Below, piece after piece: positions 35,284-43,442 of a stretch of DNA of 64,000 nucleotides (its first letter is position 1; each line of letters opens with the position of its first letter). Source of the stretch: Xanthomonas sp. DAR 34887 (GTDB taxonomy: Bacteria > Pseudomonadota > Gammaproteobacteria > Xanthomonadales > Xanthomonadaceae); NCBI RefSeq assembly GCF_041245805.1, contig NZ_CP162490.1, positions 1,403,001-1,467,000 on the forward strand. Direction: 5' to 3'. Under the pieces are notes generated by a model. That model did not search any database, was not told the DNA's origin, and worked only from the letters and a program-made list of their open reading frames with translations. Made by a program: the position numbers and the translations under genes.

Positions 35284-36274
35284 AGCCGACTACCGACCGC
35301 CGCTGACCCGGGGCGACAACGACAGCCTGCTGTACGGCATCGCCCTGGCGGTGGGCGTGCACGTGCTGATCGCGCTGCTGTTCTTCCTTGCCTGGTGGTG
35401 GTCGCCGGTGCGCCAGGTTGAGCCGGCGGCGGGTTCGCCGATGGTCGAGGCCTCGCTGGTCGTGTCGGCCGCCGACGTGCGTTCGGCGCAGAAGGCGGTG
35501 CAGGACGCGCCCAAGCCCTTGCCCGAGCCGCTGCCCGAGCCGGTCAAGGAGGTCGCCGAGGACGACACGGTGCCGCCGCCGCAGCCGATACCCGTGCCCA
35601 AGCCGCAGGACGCGCCGACCGAGCAGCAAAAGAAGGCCCAAGACTTCATTCCGGTGCCGGACAAGGTCGACCAGGACCGCGCCAGCCGCACCGCGATCTC
35701 GCAGGAAAAGGAGAAGCAGGAGCAGGAAGCCAAGCGTCGCCAGGAGCAGATCGACCTGACCGAGCAGAAGCGCCAGCAGGAGGCCGAGCAGAAGCAGCGC
35801 CTGGCCGCGCAGCAGGAAGAGGAGCGGCAGAAGAAGATCGCCGAGATCCGCAAGCAGCGCGAGCAGGCCGACCGCGAAGCCAAGCTGGCCGAGCAGAAGC
35901 TGCGCCAGCTGGCCGATGTGCGCGCCAAGCAGGCCTCGGCCACCGCCGCGACCACGCCGCAGGCCGCGCCCGGGCAGAACGGCACCAACACCGACCTGTC
36001 GGCCAAGTACGCCGCGGCGATCCAGCAGGCGGTGCTGAGCCAGTGGGTGCGCCCGGACTCGGTGCCGCTGGGGCAGAAATGCAAGATCTCGATCAAGCAG
36101 ATTCCTCCCGGCCAGGTGATCGAGGCCAAGGTCAGCCCCGACTGTCCCTACGACGAGGCGGGGCGGCGCTCGATCGAGGCAGCGGTGCTGCGCGCCCAGC
36201 CCTTGCCCTACCGCGGCTTCGAGCAGGTGTTCGCGCGTGAGCTGAACTTCAATTTCACCGCGCAGGATCGCTGA
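35273..36274 (+). CDS. tolA: Cell-envelope spanning protein TolA
   Basis: This encodes 333 residues: an N-terminal membrane anchor (about 21-43), then a long periplasmic rod rich in proline (70-135) and lysine/glutamate/glutamine (140-220). The rod should form an extended helix or coiled coil. A compact C-terminal domain follows (about 240-333, with SQWVRPDSVPLGQKCKISI). TolA links the TolQR motor to TolB and Pal. The start lies inside tolR by 11 bases, implying coupling. As in other TolA proteins the rod is low complexity and varies in length. Confidence 0.95.
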
Positions 36275-36276
36275 GC

Positions 36277-36294
36277 GGCCGGGATTGGGGATGG
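36277..36294 (+). repeat. Partial heptad repeat after tolA
   Basis: Only the start of a G-rich arm is present here: GGCC followed by GGGATTGGGGATGG, directly after the tolA stop. No matching C-rich arm was found before tolB. It looks like a truncated or decayed copy of the repeat family. The remaining 240 bases to tolB hold no gene; GATAAT at 36422-36427 may be a -10 element. Confidence 0.65.
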
Positions 36295-36534
36295 ACAGCT
36301 TGCGGCTGTCGAAGAGCGCGCGGGAGTGGGGATGCGAAGTTTTCGCCCCCGTTCCAGGATCCGAAAGCCCACCGCAGGCCTGCTGGGGCCGCGGGACCTC
36401 CCCGGGCGGCGCTGCGATAGGCGATAATCCGCGCGTCCTGCCATCGGCTTCACATCTCGATGGTTCATGATTGCGAATACGTTCACCCGCGCATTGCTAT
36501 CTCTTGCGCCTTCCCGAGTACCGCTGAGCGACCC

Positions 36535-37854
36535 ATGAAGAAACTGCCGCGCTGGCTTGCCGTCCTGACTGCCCTGTTGCTCCCCTTGGCCGCGTCCGCG
36601 CAGGACAGGGGTCTGGAAATCGACATCGTCGGCGGCAACGCGTCGGCGACCCCGATCACCGTCGTGCCGATGCCCTACCAGGGTTCGGCCGCCGCCCCGT
36701 CCACCGACGTGGCCGCAGTGGTCCGCGCCGACCTGGACCGTTCCGGCCAGTTCCGCAACCTGCCGGAGGCGCAGATCGTCGAGCGCCCGACCCGTGGCAG
36801 CGAAGTGCAGTACGCCACCTGGCGCGCGCTGAAGCAGGACTACCTGGTCGCTGGTCGGGTGATGGATGCCGGCGAAGGCGCCTACCGCGTCGAGTACGAA
36901 CTGTTCGACGTGGCCAAGGGCGAGCGCATGCTCGGCCTGGCGATGACCGCGCGTGCCAGCGCGATGCGCGACGTGGCGCACCAGATGGCCGATGCGATCT
37001 ACGAAAAGATCACCGGCGTGCGCGGCGCGTTCTGGACCCGCATCGCCTACGTCACCGCCAGCGGCAAGGGCGGGGCGATGCGCTATGCGCTGATGGTCGC
37101 CGACTCCGACGGCTTCAACCCGCAGACCATCGTGCGTTCGGCCGAGCCGCTGCTGTCGCCGAACTGGAGCCCGGACGGCAAGAAACTGGCCTATGTGAGC
37201 TTCGAGCGCGGTAACTCCTCGATCTACATCCAGGACATCGCCACCGGCGCGCGCCAGCTGGTCTCCAGCTTCCGCGGCATCAACGGCGCCCCGGCGTTCT
37301 CGCCGGACGGCAAGAAGCTGGCCCTGGCGCTGTCGCGCAGCGGCAACCCGGAAATCTACGTGATGGACCTGGGCAGCAAGCAGCTGACCCAGCTGACCAA
37401 CCACTTCGGCATCGACACCGAGCCGACCTGGGCGCCGGACGGCAACAGCATCTACTTCACCTCCGATCGCGGCGGCCGGCCGCAGATCTACCAGGTGGCG
37501 GCGACCGGCGGCAGCGCCAACCGGGTGACCTTCCAGGGCAACTACAACGCCACCGCCAGCGTGTCCTTCGACGGCAACAAGATCGCCGTCGCCCAGGGCA
37601 GCGGCAACACCTACAAGATCGCGATGATGGATCGCAGCCTGGGTTCGCCGCGCTGGAGCACGTTGTCTACGGGTTCGCTGGACGAGTCGCCGAGCTTCGC
37701 CCCCAACGCCAGCATGGTCCTGTATGCCGCCCGCGAAGGCGGACGTGGCGTGCTTTACGCGGTTTCGGCCGATGCCCGCGTGCGCCAGCGCCTGGTCCTG
37801 GCTGATGGCGACGTGCGCGAGCCGTCGTGGTCGCCGTATCGGACCGCGCGTTGA
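36535..37854 (+). CDS. tolB: Periplasmic Tol-Pal protein TolB
   Basis: The product is 439 residues with signal peptide MKKLPRWLAVLTALLLPLAASAQ, which decides the start. An N-terminal domain (about 25-160) is followed by a six-bladed beta-propeller with repeated SPDGKK/APDGN motifs (SPNWSPDGKKLAY, APAFSPDGKKLAL, EPTWAPDGNSIYF). TolB binds Pal and is pulled off it by TolA. It lies 260 bases after tolA, a larger gap than elsewhere in the cluster, so it may have its own promoter. Confidence 0.97.
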   Translation: MKKLPRWLAVLTALLLPLAASAQDRGLEIDIVGGNASATPITVVPMPYQGSAAAPSTDVAAVVRADLDRSGQFRNLPEAQIVERPTRGSEVQYATWRALKQDYLVAGRVMDAGEGAYRVEYELFDVAKGERMLGLAMTARASAMRDVAHQMADAIYEKITGVRGAFWTRIAYVTASGKGGAMRYALMVADSDGFNPQTIVRSAEPLLSPNWSPDGKKLAYVSFERGNSSIYIQDIATGARQLVSSFRGINGAPAFSPDGKKLALALSRSGNPEIYVMDLGSKQLTQLTNHFGIDTEPTWAPDGNSIYFTSDRGGRPQIYQVAATGGSANRVTFQGNYNATASVSFDGNKIAVAQGSGNTYKIAMMDRSLGSPRWSTLSTGSLDESPSFAPNASMVLYAAREGGRGVLYAVSADARVRQRLVLADGDVREPSWSPYRTAR

Positions 37855-37876
37855 CATGTAAGTTTGATGTTAATAT
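37851..37876 (+). promoter_or_regulatory. Putative pal promoter
   Basis: A perfect TTGACA (37851-37856) overlaps the tolB stop. It is followed by an A/T-rich stretch with TAATAT at 37871-37876. The 14-base spacer is short; TATTTC at 37874 gives 17 bases but matches less well. Position and composition suggest a separate promoter for pal and cpoB, which are needed in high amounts. Confidence 0.5.
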
Positions 37877-37924
37877 TTCGCTGCGTTGAACCCCTCTAGG
37901 CTCAGGAGCCACAAAGGTATCCCC

Positions 37925-38443
37925 ATGAACAAGACCACCCGCGTTCTGCTTGTTTCGCTGTTGTCCGTCGCAGCTCTGGCCGGCTGCTCCAAGAAGGTCA
38001 AGGAAGTTCCCCCGACCGACACCACCGGCACCACCGGCACCACCACTCCGACCGGCCCGTCGACCTCCGGCCTGTACGGCCCGGGCGATCTGGATACCGA
38101 TGCCTGCCTGCGCCAGCGCGTGGTCTACTTCGATCTGGACCAGGACTCGCTGAAGCCGGAGTTCCAGGCCATCATGGCCTGCCACGCCAAGTACCTGCGT
38201 GACCGTCCGTCCTCGCGCATCACCCTGCAGGGCAATGCCGACGAGCGCGGTTCGCGCGAGTACAACATGGGCCTGGGCGAGCGTCGTGGCAACGCCGTTT
38301 CCTCGGCGCTGCAGGCTGCCGGCGGTTCGGCTGCGCAGCTGACCGTGGTCAGCTACGGTGAAGAGCGTCCGGTCTGCACCGAGTCGAACGAGTCCTGCTG
38401 GTCGCAGAACCGTCGCGTCGAGATCGTCTACACGGCGCAGTAA
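37925..38443 (+). CDS. pal: Peptidoglycan-associated lipoprotein Pal
   Basis: This is a 172-residue lipoprotein: signal peptide with lipobox LAGC (cysteine 21), a threonine/proline-rich linker, and an OmpA-like domain from about 65. That domain has VYFDLDQDSLKPEF and the peptidoglycan-binding segment LQGNADERGSREYNMGLGERR. It anchors the outer membrane to peptidoglycan and partners TolB. A second cysteine pair (VCTESNESCWSQ) lies near the end. It is followed after three bases by cpoB. Confidence 0.97.
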   Translation: MNKTTRVLLVSLLSVAALAGCSKKVKEVPPTDTTGTTGTTTPTGPSTSGLYGPGDLDTDACLRQRVVYFDLDQDSLKPEFQAIMACHAKYLRDRPSSRITLQGNADERGSREYNMGLGERRGNAVSSALQAAGGSAAQLTVVSYGEERPVCTESNESCWSQNRRVEIVYTAQ

Positions 38444-38446
38444 TAG

Positions 38447-39259
38447 ATGCGTATCGGTGTCCTTACATCGATGATCGTCGCGGCGGCCTTGGTGGCCGCC
38501 GCGCCGGCTCATGCGCAGCGCGCGAGTCTCGCCGACCGCGTGTCCGCGCTCGAGCAGCAGGCCATGAACACCCAGGGCAACACCGACATGCTGAACCAGC
38601 TCAACCAGCTGCGGACGCAGGTGCAGTCGCTGGAGGCCACGATCGAGCAGTTGCAGCACGACAACGAACAACTCAAGCAGCGCGCCAAGGACCAGTACCT
38701 GGACCTGGACGGCCGCCTGAACCGGATCGAGGGTGGCGCGACGCCGCCGTTGCCGCCGGCTGGGGCTGCCGCACCCGCCGCTTCCGCACCCGCTGCCAAG
38801 CCGGCTGCCGCCGTTTCCGAACGGCCGCCGTCGGTGCATGGCGACGCCGGCACGCTCGCCGCCACCGGCGACGAGCGCACCAGCTACAACGTCGCCTTCG
38901 ATGCGCTGAAGGCCGGCAAGTACGCCGACTCGGCGAATCTGTTCCAGAGCTTTCTCGAGCTGTACCCGAACGGCGTCTATGCCCCCAATGCCCTGTATTG
39001 GCTGGGCGAGAGCTATTACGCCACCAAGAATTTTCCGCTGGCCGAGGCGCAGTTCCGCGACCTGATCGGCCGCTACCCGACCCACGACAAGGCCTCCGGC
39101 GCGCTGCTCAAGCTGGGCCTGTCCCAGTACGGCGAAGGCCGCACCCAGGATGCCGAGCAGACCCTGCAGCAGGTGATCAGCCAGTATCCGGGATCGGATG
39201 CCGCGCGTACCGCGCAGGACCGCCTGCAGTCGATCCGCATCGGCCAGCAGCTGCGCTGA
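38447..39259 (+). CDS. cpoB: Tol-Pal associated TPR protein CpoB (YbgF)
   Basis: This encodes 270 residues with a signal peptide ending in AHAQ (residues 1-24). A trimerising coiled coil follows (about 25-85, with LNQLNQLRTQVQSLEATIEQ), then a proline/alanine-rich linker and tetratricopeptide repeats from about 145 to 268 (YNVAFDALKAGKYADSANLF, YWLGESYYATKNFPLAEAQF). CpoB coordinates Tol-Pal with PBP1B during division in known cases. It begins three bases after the pal stop and ends the tol-pal operon. Confidence 0.95.
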   Translation: MRIGVLTSMIVAAALVAAAPAHAQRASLADRVSALEQQAMNTQGNTDMLNQLNQLRTQVQSLEATIEQLQHDNEQLKQRAKDQYLDLDGRLNRIEGGATPPLPPAGAAAPAASAPAAKPAAAVSERPPSVHGDAGTLAATGDERTSYNVAFDALKAGKYADSANLFQSFLELYPNGVYAPNALYWLGESYYATKNFPLAEAQFRDLIGRYPTHDKASGALLKLGLSQYGEGRTQDAEQTLQQVISQYPGSDAARTAQDRLQSIRIGQQLR

Positions 39260-39305
39260 GCCCCCGACCGCTGCCGCCATCGTCGCGGGGGCATACTTTC
39301 CCGCC

Positions 39306-39983
39306 ATGGCCGCCGTTCCCAGCGATATCGTCCAAAGCCCGCTGCCGCGCCTGAAGCTGACGGAGATCTTCCTGTCGCTGCAGGGCGAGGCGGAGAGCGC
39401 CGGCTGGCCGACGGTGTTCGTGCGCCTGACCGGCTGCCCGCTGCGCTGCAGTTACTGCGACACCGCCTATGCCTTCCATGGCGGGCAGTGGTGGGACATC
39501 GACGCGATCCTGGCCGAAGTGGCGCGGCATGGCGTGCGCCATGTCTGCGTGACCGGCGGCGAGCCGCTGGCACAGAAGCGCTGCCTGCGCCTGCTCGAGC
39601 AACTGTGCGACGCCGGCTACGACGTCTCGCTGGAAACCTCCGGCGCGCTGGACATCGCCGAGGTGGACCCGCGCGTGTCGCGGGTGCTCGACATCAAGAC
39701 CCCGGCTTCGCTGGAGGTATCGCGCAACCGCTGGGAAAACCTGCCGCTGCTGACCGGGCGCGACCAGATCAAGTTCGTGCTGTGCGGCCGCGCCGACTAC
39801 GACTGGGCGCGCGCGATCGTCGCCGAACACCGCCTGCACGAGCGCTGCACCGTCTGGTTCTCGCCGAGCAAGAGCGAACTGGCACCGCGCGATCTGGCCG
39901 ACTGGATCGTCGCCGACCGCCTGCCGGTACGCTTCCAGATGCAGCTGCACAAGCTGCTGTGGAACGACGAGCCGGGACGATGA
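39306..39983 (+). CDS. queE: 7-carboxy-7-deazaguanine synthase QueE
   Basis: This is a 225-residue radical SAM enzyme of the queuosine pathway, converting carboxy-tetrahydropterin to carboxy-deazaguanine. The cluster motif is C44-PLR-C48-SY-C51, the standard CX3CX2C spacing. VTGGEPL near 82 is the glycine-rich S-adenosylmethionine element. The start MAAVPSDIVQ precedes the substrate motif EIFLSLQGE in the usual way. It is separated from queC by a heptad repeat only, so the two are likely co-transcribed. Confidence 0.95.
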   Translation: MAAVPSDIVQSPLPRLKLTEIFLSLQGEAESAGWPTVFVRLTGCPLRCSYCDTAYAFHGGQWWDIDAILAEVARHGVRHVCVTGGEPLAQKRCLRLLEQLCDAGYDVSLETSGALDIAEVDPRVSRVLDIKTPASLEVSRNRWENLPLLTGRDQIKFVLCGRADYDWARAIVAEHRLHERCTVWFSPSKSELAPRDLADWIVADRLPVRFQMQLHKLLWNDEPGR

Positions 39984-39985
39984 GA

Positions 39986-40093
39986 GGCCGGGATTGGATA
40001 TTCGGGATTGGGGATTGGTGGAACGCCCCTTCGATGTCCGATCGCGTGCTGTAGCTTTTGCAAATCCCCAATCCCTAATCCCCAATCCCGGCC
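39986..40093 (+). repeat. Inverted heptad repeat between queE and queC
   Basis: The G-rich arm (39986-40019) has three G-runs and a disrupted unit (ATTGGATATTC), so quadruplex potential is weaker here. The C-rich arm (40064-40093) is AATCCCC-AATCCCT-AATCCCC-AATCCCGG. The loop of about 45 bases is unrelated to the other copies. The element fills the gap and ends three bases before the queC start. Confidence 0.88.
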
Positions 40094-40096
40094 CCA

Positions 40097-40762
40097 ATGA
40101 AAAACGCCGTCGTCCTACTCTCAGGTGGCATGGATTCCGCCGTCGTCGTCGCCATCGCCCGCGAGCAGGGCTATGCCGTGCATGCGCTGAGCGTCAGCTA
40201 TGGACAGCGGCATACCTCCGAACTGGACGCGGCCAAGCGCGTGGCCGACGCGCTCGGCGCGGTGGCGCACAAGACCGTCAATGTCGACCTGCGCAGCATC
40301 GGCGGCTCCGCGTTGACCGACGATATCGAGGTGCCGGACGCGGGCGGCGAGGGCATTCCGGTGACCTACGTGCCGGCGCGCAACACCATCATGCTGTCGG
40401 TGGCGCTGGGCTGGGCCGAAGTGCTGGGCGCGGCGGATATCTTCTGCGGCGTCAACGCGGTGGACTATTCCGGTTACCCCGACTGCCGCCCCGAGTTCAT
40501 CGACGCGTTCCAGGCCCTGGCCAACCTGGCGACCAAGGCAGGCGTGGAAGGCGCCGGCCTGCGCGTGCACGCGCCGCTGCAGCGCATGAGCAAGGCCGAC
40601 ATCGTGCGCGAGGGCGAGCGCCTGGGTGTGGATTTCGGCCTCACCGTGTCCTGCTATCGCGCCGATGCCGACGGCCGCGCCTGTGGCCACTGCGACGCCT
40701 GCCGCCTGCGCGCCGCCGGCTTCGCCGATGCCGGCGTGGCCGACCCGACCCGCTACGCCTGA
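40097..40762 (+). CDS. queC: 7-cyano-7-deazaguanine synthase QueC
   Basis: This is a 221-residue ATP-dependent amidase/nitrile synthase that makes preQ0 from carboxy-deazaguanine. The PP-loop SGGMDSAVV is at 9-17, VSYGQRH at about 34-40, and FCGVNAVDYSGYPDCRPEF is the family core. Four zinc ligands lie in CYRADADGRACGHCDACRLR near the end. It is directly downstream of queE, and its ribosome-binding region falls inside the heptad repeat. Confidence 0.97.
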   Translation: MKNAVVLLSGGMDSAVVVAIAREQGYAVHALSVSYGQRHTSELDAAKRVADALGAVAHKTVNVDLRSIGGSALTDDIEVPDAGGEGIPVTYVPARNTIMLSVALGWAEVLGAADIFCGVNAVDYSGYPDCRPEFIDAFQALANLATKAGVEGAGLRVHAPLQRMSKADIVREGERLGVDFGLTVSCYRADADGRACGHCDACRLRAAGFADAGVADPTRYA

Positions 40763-40769
40763 TTTCGCG

Positions 40770-40797
40770 TTGACGCGGCGCTGGGGTAGACTACGCA
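40770..40797 (+). promoter_or_regulatory. Possible tRNA-Lys promoter
   Basis: TTGACG (40770-40775) is a good -35 element about 55 bases upstream of the tRNA. The matching -10 is unclear: TACGCA begins 16 bases later, and TAGACT lies only 11 bases away. A G/C-rich segment follows, as is common for stable RNA promoters. Confidence 0.35.
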
Positions 40798-40825
40798 CCC
40801 CGGCGCAAGGCCGGGGCATTGTTTT

Positions 40826-40901
40826 GGGCCGTTAGCTCAGTCGGTAGAGCAGAAGACTTTTAATCTTTTGGTCGATGGTTCGAATCCATCACGGCCCACC
40901 A
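40826..40901 (+). tRNA. tRNA-Lys (anticodon TTT)
   Basis: This is a complete 76-base tRNA with encoded CCA. The acceptor stem is GGGCCGT/ACGGCCC, the D-arm is GCTC...GAGC, and the anticodon loop is CTTTTAA with anticodon TTT reading AAA/AAG. The variable loop is TGGTC and the T-arm is GATGG-TTCGAAT-CCATC. All stems pair. It marks the junction between the conserved ruv-tol-que block and the accessory region. I found no second copy of its 3' end in the window. Confidence 0.97.
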
Positions 40902-41370
40902 TCTAGTCGGACACCCGGTTTTCTCTCCCGCGTTCCGTCTCGCGAAAAGTAAGCGCGACGGCGTTGCGACAAGCGGGTCGGTGCAGCCAAGTTGTCAGGT
41001 GACGCAAAGCTTCAGGGCGGGATTTCTCGGGCGTCTCGATTTCGAGACCAAAATGCTGCCGCTTTGACGGAACAGCGGAAGAATGCAATGCCGCCCGCTA
41101 GCGGACTCCCATTTTGTTGAAATGACGCCACTAGGTGCCTGGCTGCAGCTAACACTCGTTGCCGCACACCAGAATATGCGCTACAAATATCGGGTCGAAA
41201 GAGCGCAGCCCGGATGGTAGCCCGGGCACCGTCCTAAACCGGGCGGCAGTTCTCCCGCAGGGTATCCGCGACACCTGCGCCGGCTATGCCGGCGGTCTAG
41301 GTGTGCCTGCCGGAACTCTAAGGTCTTCGTCGGCGCACCTTCTCATCTCCGATTAAGAAGGAAAGTCGAC
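40902..41370. other. Gene-free stretch between tRNA-Lys and the SDR gene
   Basis: This 469-base region holds no convincing coding sequence, and its base composition is more mixed than upstream. It contains a CCCGG/CCGGG-rich patch at 41208-41250 but no heptad repeat, integrase fragment or tRNA 3' copy. AAGGAAAG just before 41371 is the ribosome binding site of the SDR gene. It may be the eroded left edge of an inserted region. Confidence 0.45.
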
Positions 41371-42108
41371 ATGAACCTGACAGCAAACACTATTCTCATC
41401 ACAGGCGGAGCCGCTGGCATCGGCTTAGCGCTAGCGCGGCAACTTTCCGAGCGCGGCAATCGCGTCATCATCTGCGGACGAAAGGCGGATGCGCTGCTCA
41501 AGGCGCAGGCAGAAGTACCGGCCTTGATCACCCATGTCTGTGACATCACCGACGCCGCGAGTCGGCAAGCGATGGTGACTTGGCTGGCCGCCACATATCC
41601 CAAGCTCAACATCGTTGTCAACAACGCGGGCGTTCAATATCGCCGGACATTCAACGAAGACCGCGCGCTCGAGAACCTGGAACAGGAGGTGGCAACCAAT
41701 TTCACCGCGCCTGTCCAGCTGATTGGCGAACTCTTACCCATGCTGAGGCGACAGTCGCATGCCGTGATTGTCAACGTCAGTTCGGCACTGGCCTTCTCGC
41801 CGCTGGCGGGAGTTCCCGTCTACTGCGCGACCAAGGCCGCCATGCATTCCTTCACGCTCAGCTTGCGCCACCAGCTCAAGGCAGAGGGAATTCGGGTCGT
41901 GGAGATCGCACCGCCCATCGTCGACACCGGGCTAGGCGGCGAGGGTCGCATCGCAGGCACGAGCACGCAAGCCATGATGTCACCGGACGACTTTGTCGCC
42001 GAAGCGCTCACCCAGTTGGAGGATGGCCAGGACGAAGTAATGGTCGGTCTGGCTGCTGGCGCCCGAAAGATGGGTGAGGCGTTGTTCGAGCGAATGAACG
42101 GATCCTGA
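41371..42108 (+). CDS. Short-chain dehydrogenase/reductase
   Basis: This is a 245-residue classical SDR. The cofactor motif TGGAAGIG is at 11-18, NNAG at 84-87, catalytic serine near 138, Y151 and K155 (YCATK). R37 after the second strand suggests NADP preference. The sequence resembles DltE-like or general oxidoreductase SDRs. Ribosome binding site AAGGAAAG supports the start. It converges with the LysR gene downstream, 28 bases between stops. Codon choice is less extreme in GC than in the housekeeping block, in line with the accessory region. The substrate is unknown. Confidence 0.88.
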   Translation: MNLTANTILITGGAAGIGLALARQLSERGNRVIICGRKADALLKAQAEVPALITHVCDITDAASRQAMVTWLAATYPKLNIVVNNAGVQYRRTFNEDRALENLEQEVATNFTAPVQLIGELLPMLRRQSHAVIVNVSSALAFSPLAGVPVYCATKAAMHSFTLSLRHQLKAEGIRVVEIAPPIVDTGLGGEGRIAGTSTQAMMSPDDFVAEALTQLEDGQDEVMVGLAAGARKMGEALFERMNGS

Positions 42109-42136
42109 TTTCATCTGGTAGTGGGCGCGTCAGACG

Positions 42137-43096
42137 CTACGCGTCCATTGCCTTCGGTAGGTATTCCACCAGTGCGTCCACCGCCAGTCGCAGTCGCAAG
42201 GGCATGTGTGGCGCACTCGGCCATAGAGCATGGATCTCCATGACAGCACCCGGGTGATCGTCCAGCACGGCGACGATCGCTCCCGTGCTCAGGCGATCCC
42301 GTACCAGCCATTCGGGCAACCACGCCAGGCCCAAGTCTGCAGCGGCCGCATCCGCAATGGCCTCCAGATCATCGAACTGTAAGCGCGAGCTGAGCGGCAT
42401 CTCCGCGATGCGGCCTGTGGCGTCCGGCAGTTGCCAGACGTTGATCCGATCAGCGCGCCGGTAAAGCAGGATGCTGTGCGCAACCAGTTCGGCCGTGTCC
42501 CGCGGCCGTCCGTGCGCGGCTAAGTAAGCCGGCGAGGCGCATACCCGCTTGCGTTGTACCCCCAGCTTGCGCGCGCGCAATCCTTCGCTCTCGGTCCCGA
42601 GCGCGCCGCATCGGATGGCGAGATCGAAGCCCTCAGCCAGCACGTCCACAGGCCGGTCGCTGAAACTCAGGTGCAACTCCAGCGCCGGATGCTGCCGAGC
42701 CAGGTCCACCAGGATGGGCGCCACACAATGGCGGCCGAACAGCACGGGCATGGAGACGCGCAACCGCCCTCCCATTTCGCGCCGACCAGACGTCATTTGC
42801 GCCTCGGCGGATTGCAGTTCCGCCAGCGCACGCAGGCAATGCTCGTAATAGATCTGACCATCGTCAGTAAGGCTTTGAACACGCGTGGTTCGATGAAACA
42901 AGCGCGTGGCCAGCCGCGCCTCCAGCCGCGCCATCGCCTTGCCCACGGCCGAACGTGTCAGGCCCAGGTGTTCGGCCGCGCGAGTGAAGCCCCCCAGACG
43001 CACGACATCTACGAACACGCAGACCCCGTCGAGCCTCTCTTGGCGCTCCGGAAGAGCCTTTACCAAGTGGATTGGTGAATTCAGATCCTTTGGCAT
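42137..43096 (-). CDS. LysR-family transcriptional regulator
   Basis: The product is 319 residues with the helix-turn-helix at about 25-85 (FVDVVRLGGFTRAAEHLGLTRSAVGKAMARLEARL) and a substrate-binding domain from about 110. The N-terminal extension of about 20 residues before the first helix (MPKDLNSPIHLVKALPERQ) is a little long for the family; a later start is possible. It is divergent from the oxidoreductase gene across 342 bases that contain a clear operator-like palindrome and a leader open frame. It likely controls that gene and perhaps the SDR. The effector is unknown. Confidence 0.88.
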   Translation of the reverse strand: MPKDLNSPIHLVKALPERQERLDGVCVFVDVVRLGGFTRAAEHLGLTRSAVGKAMARLEARLATRLFHRTTRVQSLTDDGQIYYEHCLRALAELQSAEAQMTSGRREMGGRLRVSMPVLFGRHCVAPILVDLARQHPALELHLSFSDRPVDVLAEGFDLAIRCGALGTESEGLRARKLGVQRKRVCASPAYLAAHGRPRDTAELVAHSILLYRRADRINVWQLPDATGRIAEMPLSSRLQFDDLEAIADAAAADLGLAWLPEWLVRDRLSTGAIVAVLDDHPGAVMEIHALWPSAPHMPLRLRLAVDALVEYLPKAMDA

Positions 43097-43286
43097 GAGA
43101 ATGCACCTCTACATTGAATAGTTTTTTCTACCTAGTATGCCTGCCAAGCTTCGGTAGGAATGCCGGGTTACAAGAACTAGTTTGAAGAGACGCGGCTCTC
43201 CCTAAGCCGACGGGAAGCCGTTTTTGCGAGATTCGGAGTTTCAGTCATGCGCTGTGTCGCACCTCAGACAGGCAGCACGAAAACAC

Positions 43287-43307
43287 TGGTGCCAATATCT
43301 GGCACCA
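43287..43307. promoter_or_regulatory. Operator-like palindrome upstream of the oxidoreductase
   Basis: TGGTGCCA, five bases (ATATC), TGGCACCA form a perfect 8-base inverted repeat. A second perfect palindrome GTCTAGAC lies at 43312-43319, five bases away. They sit between the divergent LysR and oxidoreductase genes, 66 bases before the leader frame. The size and spacing fit a dimeric regulator site. Confidence 0.6.
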
Positions 43308-43352
43308 ACGTTGTCTAGACTGAAGTCTCTAAGCAATACCTAAGGAAATGTC

Positions 43353-43442
43353 GTGACTCAAGCTAGTAGCACCGCATTGGGAAATGCGAGCGTGGTGACC
43401 CGGAGCTTTGCTGAATCGTCCGCCAGGAGCAGCCTGCCATGA
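43353..43442 (+). CDS. 29-residue leader open frame coupled to the oxidoreductase gene
   Basis: From a GTG at 43353, preceded by AAGGA at a six-base distance, an uninterrupted frame of 29 codons runs to a TGA. This stop overlaps the ATG of the following oxidoreductase gene (ATGA at 43439-43442). The peptide begins MTQASSTALGNAS and is rich in serine and alanine, with no repeated rare residue that would suggest a classic attenuator. A good binding site plus exact stop/start overlap suggests it is translated and couples translation to the next gene. It may also be the relic of a deleted upstream gene. Confidence 0.45.
   Translation: MTQASSTALGNASVVTRSFAESSARSSLP

Noticed and set aside
40826..40901. 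tRNA-Lys as an active attachment site with a downstream direct repeat
   Set aside because: I searched the following 13 kb by eye for the tRNA 3' end and found no copy, and no integrase gene is present.
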